Under the pieces are notes generated by a model, which ran no database searches, was not told the DNA's origin, and worked only from the letters and a program-made list of their open reading frames with translations. A program made the translations under genes and the position numbers. From the NCBI GenBank assembly GCA_001465935.1, contig LNKV01000007.1:558001-622000 (forward strand): a stretch of DNA of 64,000 nucleotides, given 5' to 3'. The DNA comes from Clarireedia homoeocarpa. Taxonomy: Eukaryota; Ascomycota; Leotiomycetes; Helotiales; Rutstroemiaceae. Below are positions 11,866 to 22,060 of the stretch, one piece after another (the first letter of the stretch is position 1; each line of letters opens with the position of its first letter).

Positions 11866-14556
11866 ATGACATCTTGTGATATGTCTTCTTATCCATTCTC
11901 TTTGCTTCCATCAAATGGCGACAATATTCGTCTGCTTCGATTATTGCCAAATGAAGACGAGGCTGCGCCTTTACATTGCGAGCTTCGCAACTATTCTCTA
12001 CAGAGATTAAGTCAACGAACTCATTTGTATGAAGCTTTATCTTACGTATGGGGCGACCCAGACAAAACTCTGCCTATCTATATAGATAAGCATCAGTTTC
12101 AGGTTACAGAAAACTTATACGCTGCACTATCACATCTTCGAGATTACTCCTTTGAACGAATTCTATGGATAGATGCTATCTGTATTGATCAGCGCAACCC
12201 GAAAGAACGGCAACAGCAAGTCCAGCTTATGGCGAAGATCTATAGCAATGCATCTCGTGTTATTGTTTGGCTCGGAAATGAAGTAGTAGAGATAAAGGGG
12301 GTACTTGGGGATATACAGCTTGCTGCTAATAATAAGCTTATAACGCATCCAGAGAAAGAGAAAAAGCAGCAAGCAATACTTCATCTGCTTCAAAACCTAT
12401 GGTTCAGACGTATCTGGGTAAGGATTTTTTTTTATAGTTACTGGACAATGCTAATATAATTGCTTTAGGTAGTTCAGGAGGTTGCTGCAGCTCGACATAT
12501 CGTAATAATGTATGGTTCTACGACTATTGACGGATACGTATTCTGTTTGGGAGTGAAATCCCTAGAGTTTTTCTATACAGCCTCTCTAGAATTGCAAACT
12601 CTCCCTTCAATCATCTACCTAATCGAGCGTGCCGGTTTCCGATCTAAATATACAGCAAATTTGACAGAGAGATTCTCCCTAGAGATAGGATCTTTAGCCG
12701 AGTTGATAGACATGTTCTATACCCGCCAAGCTACTGATACCCGTGATAAGGTTTATGCTTTACTTGGTATGAGCTCTGACAGTCCCGAAAAGGCTGGTTT
12801 ACTGCCCGATTATGAGATTTCCTGCGAAGAACTATTCCAACAACTTTTCAAGTTCGTATTCGGGAGAGATATATCTGTGGATGCTTCTATCCAGAGAGCG
12901 GTGATCAAGTGCAAAGGCTGCATCATTGGCCAGGTCTCCTTCGTAAGAAGAAGAGGTGATGAACAGAATGTGAAAATCATATCTAAAAACGCAGCTTGGG
13001 AGTTAGACAGCACAATAGAATGGACCCTTCAGGCTTCAGTAGGACCTATCCAAGAGCATGATATCATCTGTCTTGTATATGGAGCTTCGAAGCCTACGAT
13101 CATCAGGCTATGTGAGGATCACTTTGCCGTTGTTGTTATTGCAGCAACTCCTTTAAACAAGAGTGACAATTTTGAATGGCCACAACTTTCCCGATCAATA
13201 ACAAAGTTTTTGCGCGACTTTCTACTTGTCTGGGACTGGGAGAATTCCCATACAAGGTTGAAATATCAAGGAGGATATGAAAACTTGACAATGATGTATA
13301 GACAAGCACTAGTATCTTCAAAAGCAGAATCCGGAGAATACTTAAGTGATGCAACTGGATTGTGGAACGATATAGCGATATTGGATGACTTGAAAGAGCA
13401 TGAAAAAGCAGACAAGAGACTTCTAGAAGCAAGAAGTAGCTATGGGGCGGTATTTGGAAAAGCCTATTTGACTTACCCGACTGGCCAATACGGTCGGACA
13501 CTACTTTCATTCGCTGCTGGGGAAGGGAATGAGGATATTACTAAGTTACTGCTTGATATAGTTGATCCAGATATAAAGGATGGGAAAGTTGGTCGGACAC
13601 CGCTGGTATACGCAGCTTGGAATGGGCAAGAAGCTATTGTCAAGCTGCTACTTGCAACCGGCCAGGTCGAGGCTGACTGGAAGGATGAATACGGTCGAAC
13701 ACCACTATCATTCGCTGCTGGGAATGGGCATACAGATATCGTCAAGGTGCTACTTACAACTAGCCAGGTCGAAGCCGACTCGAAGGATAAAGACAGTCGG
13801 ACACCGCTGTCATACGCTGCTGAGAATGGGCATACAGATATCGTCAAACTGCTACTCGCGACTGGCCAGGTCAAAGCCAATTCGAAAGATAGTATATTCG
13901 GTCGAACACCCCTATCATTCGCTACTCTGAATGGACATACAGATACTGTCGAGCTACTACTTGCAACTGGCCAGGTCGAAGCTGACTCGAAGGATGAAGA
14001 CGGTCAAACACCTTTGTTATTCGCTGCTGGGAATGGGCATACAGATATCGTCAAGCTGCTACTTGCAACTGGCCAGATCGAAGCCAATTCGAAGGATGAT
14101 CAATACGGTCGAACACCTCTGTCATTCGCTGCTAGGAATGGGCATACAGATATCGTCGAGCTGCTACTCGCGACTGGCCAGGTCGAAGCTGACTCGAAGA
14201 ATATATGGGGTCAAACACCGCTGTCATTGGCTGCTGAGAATGGGCATACAGATATCGTCAAACTGCTACTTGCAACTGGCCAGGTCGAAGCCAACTCGAA
14301 GGATAAACGCGGTCAAACACCCCTGTCATTCGCTGCTGAGAATGGGCATACAGATATCGTCAAGCTGCTACTTACAACTGGCCAGGTCGAAGCCAACTCG
14401 AAGGATAAACGCGGTCGAACACCGCTGTTATTGGCTGCTCGTAATGGACACAACCTTATTGTCAAATTACTTGAAGATTATGTTAATGTTACGAACCGAA
14501 ACGGACATACGACTATAGGAACCTTAGGCTCAGAATGCAATAGCCAATCGCAGTAG
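11866..14556 (+). CDS. HET-domain protein with C-terminal ankyrin array
   Basis: Fusion of a heterokaryon-incompatibility (HET, PF06985) domain with ankyrin repeats. HET domains act as cell-death effectors in fungal non-self recognition, and repeats usually sense the partner. Exons are 11866-12417 and 12469-14556 (51-nt intron with a GCTAAT branch site), giving 879 aa. HET signatures in order are YEALSYVWGD (~55), ILWIDAICIDQRN, KIYSNASRVIVWLG, and LWFRRIW joined across the intron to VVQEVA. A further conserved block is DTRDKVYALLG. From about residue 523, ten ankyrin units of 34-35 aa follow the pattern GRTPLSFAAxNGHTDIVKLL. No NACHT or NB-ARC P-loop lies between, so this is not a full fungal NLR. 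Repeats are unusually alike at DNA level. The start could be the ATG at 11866 or 11881. Confidence 0.93.
13488..14460 (+). repeat. In-gene tandem repeat encoding near-identical ankyrin units
   Basis: About ten units of 102-105 bp share long stretches such as GGGCATACAGATATCGTCAA and GCAACTGGCCAGGTCGA. Neighbouring units differ mainly at the third helix and the linker (ADSKD, ANSKD, Asp/Asn alternation). Confidence 0.9.
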
Positions 14557-15464
14557 AATGCTATATTCGGAGTATATAACTATCCCAAGTTATTCCAGCA
14601 GAACCAGTAGTACCAGGACAACTGGAACAACTGGACAATAAAGAAAAAGATCTATATAAGCAGAATATATTTCCTTAGTATATAGAGCTTTGTGCTCAAG
14701 TTGCTCGACTCTAAGAGTAATTCTATTACTTAGTTATTATTGTCTATAGAGCTCTACTTGATTAATTTTCTGGGGGTTTCTTACAATACAGCCGTTTATT
14801 CCCAAATGTGCTTTATATTCCCAGATAATTAATCCTCCCGTTGAACGTAGCAGAAAACTCCGCACCATCGACTGGACGGTATTCTAGGGGTAAAAAGTTT
14901 ACTATGCTCTTACCTAGCTAGAACCTCGCCCCCTCATCCCCTATTATTCAGTTAGCCAGGTACTGTGCTCACACCCTTGCTTCTACATTGGCAGGCCTCG
15001 CATCTTATTCTTCCACTTCCATCCTAACCAACTAGTATCCCACTACACAGTGTCTCTTCTCCATCATTTCTCTTTTTACCTTAGCTCTTGTCGCCCTCTC
15101 GCTTTCCCTCTCCCTTTCCCTTTCCTTCCACCTCCTCACTAACCTCTCTCTTACTCTCATTCCCTCAACCCTTATCCTCTACTACTCCTCCACACCACCA
15201 CATCAAAATCGAACGAAACACCAAATCCATATCCGCATACACAACGGTCTCCACAGCCCCATCCTACATATCCCCTCAAACAACCTCTGAATCCCTCACA
15301 AAAACTTCTTGGAGCTGCGACGCAACGCAATTACGCGAAGTATGCGGATGGGAGGCCTGTTTAAGGGACTTACATAGGAGCGGGCACAGCGGGTTGAGTG
15401 TCCTCGTTTGGAGAGAGGTGTGAAGGGACGTTGACAGAATTTCCCTGGATGTGAGTAAATGTAG
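14557..15464. other. Intergenic
   Basis: No gene recognised. A C/T-rich stretch at 15087-15190 gives a low-complexity ORF that I do not accept. Confidence 0.5.
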
Positions 15465-15806
15465 TCAAATATGAGAGATTTGAATACCCGCCAGGATGGA
15501 GGCGACGACGACGGTGATTTCCAGGACTGTGTTGTATATGATGCAGAGTTGTGATATATGGGAGGAATCAATGAATGATCTCGTAGTATTTTTGATACGC
15601 AGGAGGATGCTACCTTCCACGGTGAGTTTGTAATCTGCCTTGTCTTGATGCAGCTTTGCATGAAGGTTTGCGGCTTGCGAATCCGGTTCTCGAAAGGCTT
15701 CTTCGGAGTATTCATGCGGAGCGATGGCCTCTTGACGGCATTCGGTCGGTGCAACTCGACTTTGATATTCGGTCGGTCTGTGAGTTAGCCGTTCGGTGTC
15801 GGACAT
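15465..15806 (-). CDS. Small hypothetical protein, possible single membrane segment
   Basis: A 113-codon ORF that I do not recognise. The first 50 residues are polar and Glu/Arg-rich. The middle reads KLTVEGSILLRIKNTTRSF and the end is hydrophobic (ITVVVASILAGIQI), which could form one membrane span. A GT donor occurs 21 nt before the stop (GGTATTC) with an acceptor at CACATCCAG. Splicing there would extend the protein in a new frame through KFCQRPFTPLQ, so the C-terminus is uncertain. Composition is more protein-like than the overlapping ORFs on both strands, but nothing else supports it. It could be a chance ORF. Confidence 0.3.
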   Translation of the reverse strand: MSDTERLTHRPTEYQSRVAPTECRQEAIAPHEYSEEAFREPDSQAANLHAKLHQDKADYKLTVEGSILLRIKNTTRSFIDSSHISQLCIIYNTVLEITVVVASILAGIQISHI

Positions 15807-16536
15807 CCAAACTGCATTGGAAGGATTCTTGCCTCTGCGACATTATTAAATCGTTTTGGTTACACTGTTGTGGACGTGTGATGTTGAAAATACCGAACGA
15901 GAGACTTGATTGAGCGGAGCTAACGACGATGATGCTTTATCAGATTAAGTAAGTCATGATAAAGATCATTCTCCGAGACGACATCATGGTGGCGGAGAAT
16001 AAAACATGACGCATCCGTCCATCGACATGCCACTTTCTATGTTTACTACAGTCGAAGGCGTAACCCTCTGTCCCTTTTATCGAATTCAATCTTGTGGCCT
16101 GAGTCTGCAGGGCCTCAAAAACATCATCGTCCTCGTATGTTCTCGAGTAAAATATCGTTCAGGTACCCAGCGCTAAATTTGTAAGCCACCAGACAGATCT
16201 GTGCAGATGGATAATATAAGAAAGCAGGGGGCCATTGCCTACTTCTAGTTAGTTTAAAACTACTACAATCATGTCAGCCCCATTAGTAACCCCCACCTTT
16301 GCAGGAGCTGAGCAATGGAATCTGCTCTGGAAGCAAAAGGAGCCCTCCCTGACTGACTTCATTTCAAATCGATCTGAAGAAGGTTGGCCGCTTCAAGAGA
16401 CTATATATTCGAATCGCGTGAAAAACACTTCACTACTTTGTGAATACATATATACTGTGACTAACTCATAAATTGTGAAGAAGAGAAGACTAATTATTGC
16501 GTCCGTCTATCTCACTCAAATATCAAAGAAGAAAAG
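15807..16536. other. Intergenic with one doubtful small ORF
   Basis: Upstream region of the fungal transcription-factor-domain gene. A 66-codon ORF at 16271-16471 (MSAPLVTPTFAGAEQ...) is too short and featureless to call. Confidence 0.4.
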
Positions 16537-18172
16537 ATGTCACCAAACGATAACGGAAAATATGCATTCATCACCTCAACCCCTAGTTTTTCGGCAAAGG
16601 AGAAAAAGGAGACGAGAACACTGGTGCGGAAACACGTAATGCGACCATTTATGAAGCAAAATCGTCCCAAAAGGGTAAATGGTCTAAAAGCCATCGCACC
16701 ACGGAATGCACCCCCCACACCAAGCACCTCAGGGCTGCAGTCAGGTCTCGATAACCTTAAAGTTACAGACACCAAACAGCCAGGAGAAGAAGAGGAAAAT
16801 GGCGCGCTTATGGTTCCACAGATTAGTTCTATGCTGCTGCTAGGTGGAGGAAGGGCGAACCCCTTCCAGTCCTATCCGATTACTATCGGCGAGAAACAGC
16901 ATGAGTTGATACATTATCGTATGTCCTATCACACGAGTATATTGTGCTCTGTTACATATCCGTTATATGCAGAGAAATGATTAACATACCGCAGTATGGA
17001 AGCCGTCTGAAACCAACATCCAACCCTTTCGTGAATTCTGGTATCCATTAGGTCTCGCCGATGCTGCGGCGATGCATCTCATCCTATCAAATGTATCGAG
17101 ACATTTGGATAGATTAAGGGGGCAACCAGGCGAGAATACCGATGCAGTAACGCACTACATATCCGCGATCAAATCTGTGAATACAAGATTGAAAAGTATG
17201 TCAACCTCTGATGCAGGTATGACTGATGGAATCATGGGTGCAATCCTTGGCGTACGTTACTGTTTGCCCTTATCAAATTTTGCGGTTCCTGGCTAATGTG
17301 TATATATGATAGTTCATGTGCCACGATGTAAGTTCCTAGTCTGGTTGTGTTCTGATTGGTACGTTAATGCTGATATCACCTAGCATATTCGCGCGGATGC
17401 AGAGAGCTTTTTTATTCATCATGCGGGATTTCAAAAAATTCTCGCAATGCGGGGTGGCCTATCATCTATTGAGAAGAATATCCCTCTGCGGCTTTCTCTA
17501 CTTTGGATAGAATATAATATGGTCAGCGATCTGGATGTGCCGCCTACTTTCCCACCACCTTATAGACTCTTAGGCCAGACCTATACTCAAAGATATGAGG
17601 AACAAGGACAGGTGCACTTCTCGCGAATATTTACGTCTTTCGTCGAGCCCAATCGGGTAGGAAGTGACATGCTCGATATCATGAAAAGCCTCAGTAATCT
17701 GACCATCGGTATTAACGAAGAATGCAAGACGAGGAATCTCTGGCACGATCAAAACTTCCCCGGTCTCTGCATCTATCCCATACTATACAGGCTTCTAACG
17801 GCGCAAACCACGGTAGAGAACAATCTGGAGGAGTTACTACGGATTGGAGCCTTGTTATTCGTGTCAGAAGTTAGAAGAAAGTTCGGAATAGGGCCGATTT
17901 TGACGGGTGTGTATGTCTCGAAACTACGGAAACACTTCGAAGATACCGAAAGCTGGGGAGAAGATGACCGGAAGCTAAAGACTTGGTTGCTTGTGATGGC
18001 TGCGTATGCTGCGTCCTCCACTGGAGACTATCAGTGGGCTGTGGACGGTTTGAAGGAAATGATGGGTGGGGACAGTTGGGATGATATAGAAAAAGAAGGG
18101 AAGAGGATGTGGTTCATTGAAGAGATATTTGGCCCTCACTTATTGAAGCTACAGATGGAGGTTTCTTCGTAG
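16537..18172 (+). CDS. Fungal-specific transcription factor domain protein (Fungal_trans_2-like) without zinc cluster
   Basis: Likely nuclear regulator-like protein of 480 aa. Exons are 16537-16918, 16995-17251, 17313-17327 and 17384-18172. All introns have GT...AG borders (GTATGT, GTACGT, GTAAGT donors) and the phases agree. The N-terminus (YAFITSTPSFSAKEKKETR, then VRKHVMRPFMKQNR) is the pattern that in many ascomycete proteins opens a PF11951-type regulator lacking its own Zn2Cys6 domain. The body contains FREFWYPLGLADAAAMHLIL, FIHHAGFQKILAMRGGL and VMAAYAASSTGDYQWAVDGL, all typical of this helical domain. I see no Cys6 cluster or finger anywhere in the frame, so direct DNA binding is doubtful. 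Exon 3 is only 15 nt and encodes FMCHD. Target genes are unknown. Confidence 0.82.
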
Positions 18173-19054
18173 AGGTTTAATATGTAGATAGACTTTATGA
18201 CTTTCATGACCTTCTCAAAGAGGAAATAGATTATGTTGTTGGTATGACTTGAATTCGGGATACCACCGTGACACTTATAGGGCACGGAGTGTGGGCCGAA
18301 TTAAGTCTCATTCTTCTAACTAAGTGGGGCACTTAGACTAACTATATAGCCCAGCTCTCCGGTATCGAGGGCATTTTCATAAGGGGCAATGCCGTAGCTA
18401 GGAATCACATCTGTAGTACTACAGGTGTACTACAGGTGTGATTTACCTTGTCCGAGAATTCTACATACAACACACCATCATTTCGCCTAAACCATTATAT
18501 AGTAAAGGCTAATTGATATTTTGAGATCTGCCATAAACATACACATCAAATGTACGAGCTTCTGCATTATTGACTGACTAGAATATCGATATGCACTACC
18601 ACGTGACTTTCCCCCCCTAGCTTTGTGAATCAGCGTTTGCGCATGAACGCTAAGCCGTAAACAGCAAAAGGTATAACCACTCGAAAATCTGTACAATATC
18701 ATGTAGTAGTCACGCGTCTATGAAGAGCCCCTGATGCTTATCGTGGCTTTTCCCTTGATTTGTCATGTATATATTAGAGCTCTACTTCGTAACTATTTCA
18801 CTTAGAAATTTTCTGGCAATTGAAGATTACACATCGCTCGGAGAAATCGTAAGTACTTTAAGGCCGACGCCGGGGGCGTATTTGCTGGATGTCCGCGCGG
18901 GATTCGAGTATGACAGGTAAAGGAGGAGCATTTATGCGAGAAGTATAAGAGTCTCCAAGATCTCTGGCTTAAGATCCTCAGTCAATTGCTCTCCATCGAT
19001 CTACAACGCACTATATTACCTCATATAACAGTTTCAACTCATACAACAGGAAAA
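18173..19054. other. Intergenic
   Basis: No gene recognised. It contains an imperfect palindrome at 18403-18443 and the promoter of the SDR gene. Confidence 0.5.
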
Positions 19055-19968
19055 ATGTCTACCTCAAAGACCTACCTTATCACCGGCGCAAACAGAGGTT
19101 AGCACAATCTTCAAATCCTCATCTCCACTACCATGTAAATGACTTCTTGCAATAGGACTTGGCCGCGGCCTCACTGAAGCTCTTCTCCGACGACCCAACA
19201 CCACAATCATAGCCGGAGTTCGCGATCTCACCTCTTCCACCTCCCAATCCCTCACCACCATCTCCACTGCCTCTGGTAGCCGCGTGATCCCCATCCTCAT
19301 CTCCAGCACCGACGACTCCTCACCCGCCAAAGCCGTCGAAACCCTTCAAAACACCCACAACATAACCCAAATCGACACCGTGATCGCCAATGCCGGAATA
19401 TCCAACTACTATGGCCCAGCAAGCACCACTCCTCTCAACGAAGTCCGCTCCCACTTCGAAGTCAATGTCGTCGGCGTTCTTGCACTTTTCCAAGCTGTTC
19501 TCCCTCTGCTTCAGAAATCTTCTAAACCGATGTTCGTAGCTCTCTCCACGGGCATCGCGTCAATTGGCGCTATGGAACATATACCAGTGCAGGCGACAGC
19601 GTATGGTATATCAAAAGTGGCTGTGAATTATATGGTTAGGAAGATCCATTTCGAGAACAAGGATTTGATTTCCTTTGCTATAAGCCCGGGGTGGGTACAG
19701 ACGGATATGGGAAAAGCGGGAGCGAAAGCGAATGGAATGGAGGATGCGCCAGTTAAGTTGGAGGATAGTATTAAGGGGATGCTGGAGAAGGTGTGTTTTC
19801 TTGTCCCTTTATCCTTGAACCTTCTTCTCTCTCTCTTTCTCTGTGCTTGAAAGGGTATGAGTCTCCAGAAACAGAAGCTAACATTACATGTGCTAGATCG
19901 ATAACGCCACAAGGGAAGAAACTTCTGGTACCTTCCAATCATTTGATGATGAGAAATATCCATGGTAA
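19055..19968 (+). CDS. Short-chain dehydrogenase/reductase (sniffer/carbonyl-reductase-like)
   Basis: Cytosolic NAD(P)(H)-dependent oxidoreductase of 249 aa. Exons are 19055-19097, 19156-19790 and 19897-19968. The cofactor motif TGANRGLG is split by intron 1 and appears only after splicing. Other SDR landmarks are VIANAGIS (NAG motif), a serine region VALSTGIASIGAME and the catalytic YGISK. ISPGWVQTDMG is the usual substrate-loop PGxxxT region. The last exon supplies IDNATREETSGTFQSFDDE and ends PW. Length and order match the sniffer/ketoreductase-type SDRs that include fungal carbonyl reductases; the substrate cannot be inferred. The first ATG after a probable 5' UTR is used. No adjacent polyketide or other biosynthetic gene is present. 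Confidence 0.88.
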
Positions 19969-20724
19969 GGAAGGATATTCTAAGCCCGCTATGGGGCAAG
20001 CTATTATGAAAAGAATTTGAAGATTTAGACAATGCATTAGATGATTGAATATCAGACCCTCTACCATCATGTTTCCCCATCTTGATCATCGTATTAGATG
20101 TATACGATGACGCCGTGCAATAGAACTGATTCAGGAATTGGAATCATAGTAGTCTTGATCAAAAAAACCCTGCCGTCTTTTATCAGCAGTCAATTAAGCA
20201 TAACTTAACCTTAACCTTAAAGCAAGGAGCTCAAAATAAGTCCGATATACTAGACCCTCGTCTCTCCCCCTGAAATCGTTAAACAAGAGGACAGAAAATC
20301 TTGGCAAATCATCTACCACATCATATCCAAGCTCTTGTAAATGTTTCCTTGAAGCCAAAATAGGTATCCTAATCTCGTATTTCGACTTATATCACATCTT
20401 CATCTATCTCTATGTCCTAGTCTTCTGCATTCATGCCAGCATCCCTATCTGATGATAACGATAGTTTCCCCAATTGATGACGGCGACGACAGCGGCCCAT
20501 TCGACGACGATGGTTGCCCAATTGATGTCAAAGTGTGCGTATTAGAAGAAGGTTGTCCATTCGAAGATGCTTCCGCTTCCGTTTCCGGTGAAAGGTCTGA
20601 CTCACTATCCAACAACGCTTCGTCCATTAATCGCCTTGAACTCTTCAACCTCTCTAAATAACTAAAGATTCGAGTACTGAAATGGACGGAAGGCATACGG
20701 CCCTTGTGTTGGAACCACTAAAGT

Positions 20725-20752
20725 GGGGTAGGCGGGGTAGGTGGGGCAGGGG
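20725..20752 (+). other. Predicted G-quadruplex motif
   Basis: Four GGGG tracts start at 20725, 20734, 20743 and 20749 with loops of 5, 5 and 2 nt. The first tract overlaps a CCACT-AA-AGTGG palindrome (20715-20726). Confidence 0.75.
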
Positions 20753-20787
20753 TCCACTACCCTAAACTGAACGTCGTAGTGATCAAT

Positions 20788-20884
20788 TAGGCTTACGAAG
20801 CCTATGACTTCAGGCTTGCGAAGCCTGTGGATCAGGTTTACAAATAGGCTTGAGAGGCCTAAGGCAGTAGGCCTGAAGGGCCTA
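20788..20884. repeat. Cluster of four 17-bp inverted repeats
   Basis: Four hairpin units with 7-bp arms and a 3-nt loop, consensus TAGGCTT-N3-AAGCCTA, lie at 20788-20804 (perfect), 20811-20827 (perfect), 20845-20861 and 20868-20884 (one mismatch each). Spacing is 23, 34 and 23 bp. Confidence 0.85.
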
Positions 20885-22060
20885 TAAATATAGCTAGTCC
20901 TTCCCACTGTAGATAGCAATTAAGATAATTGACTCAAGCATCGTTTGCACCTATTGTTAAATCCATTGAAGCCTATAAGTACTACACTTAGTGTACTACC
21001 CGCTGAAGACCGCCAAAACCTTGATTCTCAGCGAAGAAATCCGCCATCTGGAAAAATATTTCCGCGGCAAGGGAGCACTAGTACTGAGCTTTGCACGCGA
21101 TTTCGCGACTATAAGAGGTTAGTAGGCATAGATGCGGTGGATTTCAGTAACGAAATGTCATCGTATGTCGATGTAGTGGTGGTGCAGCGTGGGCTTTGCC
21201 GATGTGATGCGTATTGGCGATTGCGCTGGTTTCTTGAGAGTTCTTGCTTATGAAGAGCTGGAGGTCGATGAATCCGGCCTCTTTTTCGACTTGAATCTCT
21301 TTGGGAGTTTCTCTGATGAAATTGCTGTCTTCTTCCACGATCAAGCCTAGAGCAACGAGGACTAGTATATATCTTTGGTTCATGCCACGTGGAATATCTG
21401 AAGCACGAATGTATTGGCGGTCGACCTGGCACTGTCCAAGATCATAGACGCGAGTTTGAACACATCATTTGAGTTTGAGATAGTCCATGTTCTGGCACTG
21501 TTCGAGGTGCATGTGGTGTTTGCTAGTGGACCAGATAATCTCGTAATTCATCAAGGATAGGATGCGGATTGCCGGAGTTATGCTTCAACGTCACCAGAGA
21601 CATAATTATTCTCTCTTTGCGAGCTACACAAAACGTGTCGTGAGTAGAAGCTTGCTGTGTCCATAGTGACCATAGTGTTGTAGTGTATGGGGACCGACAT
21701 TTTGAAGTTGCTGATACTATATGCTTTGTTCCTAATTTTTCGTTGGGGGTGTGCGCTATGAATGAAATATACTGTGTTGTTCGAACATGTTGCAGTCTTG
21801 AAGCAAACGCGACGAAAGTGGTTCTAAGAGAGTTCTCCAGTTGAAGCGCCGGCTATATGTCCAAGTATAGGGCAAAGTAGGAAAGGACGAGCTAGCCCGC
21901 ACACCACCCAAAGGTTACCTGACATTCAATTAGAACACCGACAGGAGATTTATATAGTTTTCCAACCAAGGCGCATGAGAGACAAGTACCACATGCACAG
22001 AGGAAATAGAGTACGGATTAGTGGTTTGTCATAGCTTCGACTGCTCAATTATCGTGAACC

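Larger units (their letters stand above)
19969..22060. other. Long gene-poor interval with DNA-structure motifs
   Basis: No gene recognised in about 2.1 kb. A short minus-strand ORF at 21144-21383 starts with a hydrophobic MNQRYILVLVALGLIV but has no further support. The notable elements are the G-quadruplex motif (20725-20752) and four hairpins (20788-20884). Confidence 0.5.

Noticed and set aside
15088..15423. Pro/Ser-rich plus-strand ORF
   Set aside because: It translates a C/T-rich low-complexity stretch and has no domain; likely promoter-type sequence.
20196..20222. Telomere-like CTTAACCTTAACCTTAA run
   Set aside because: Only two to three hexamer-like units and not the fungal CCCTAA type; chance or a tiny remnant.
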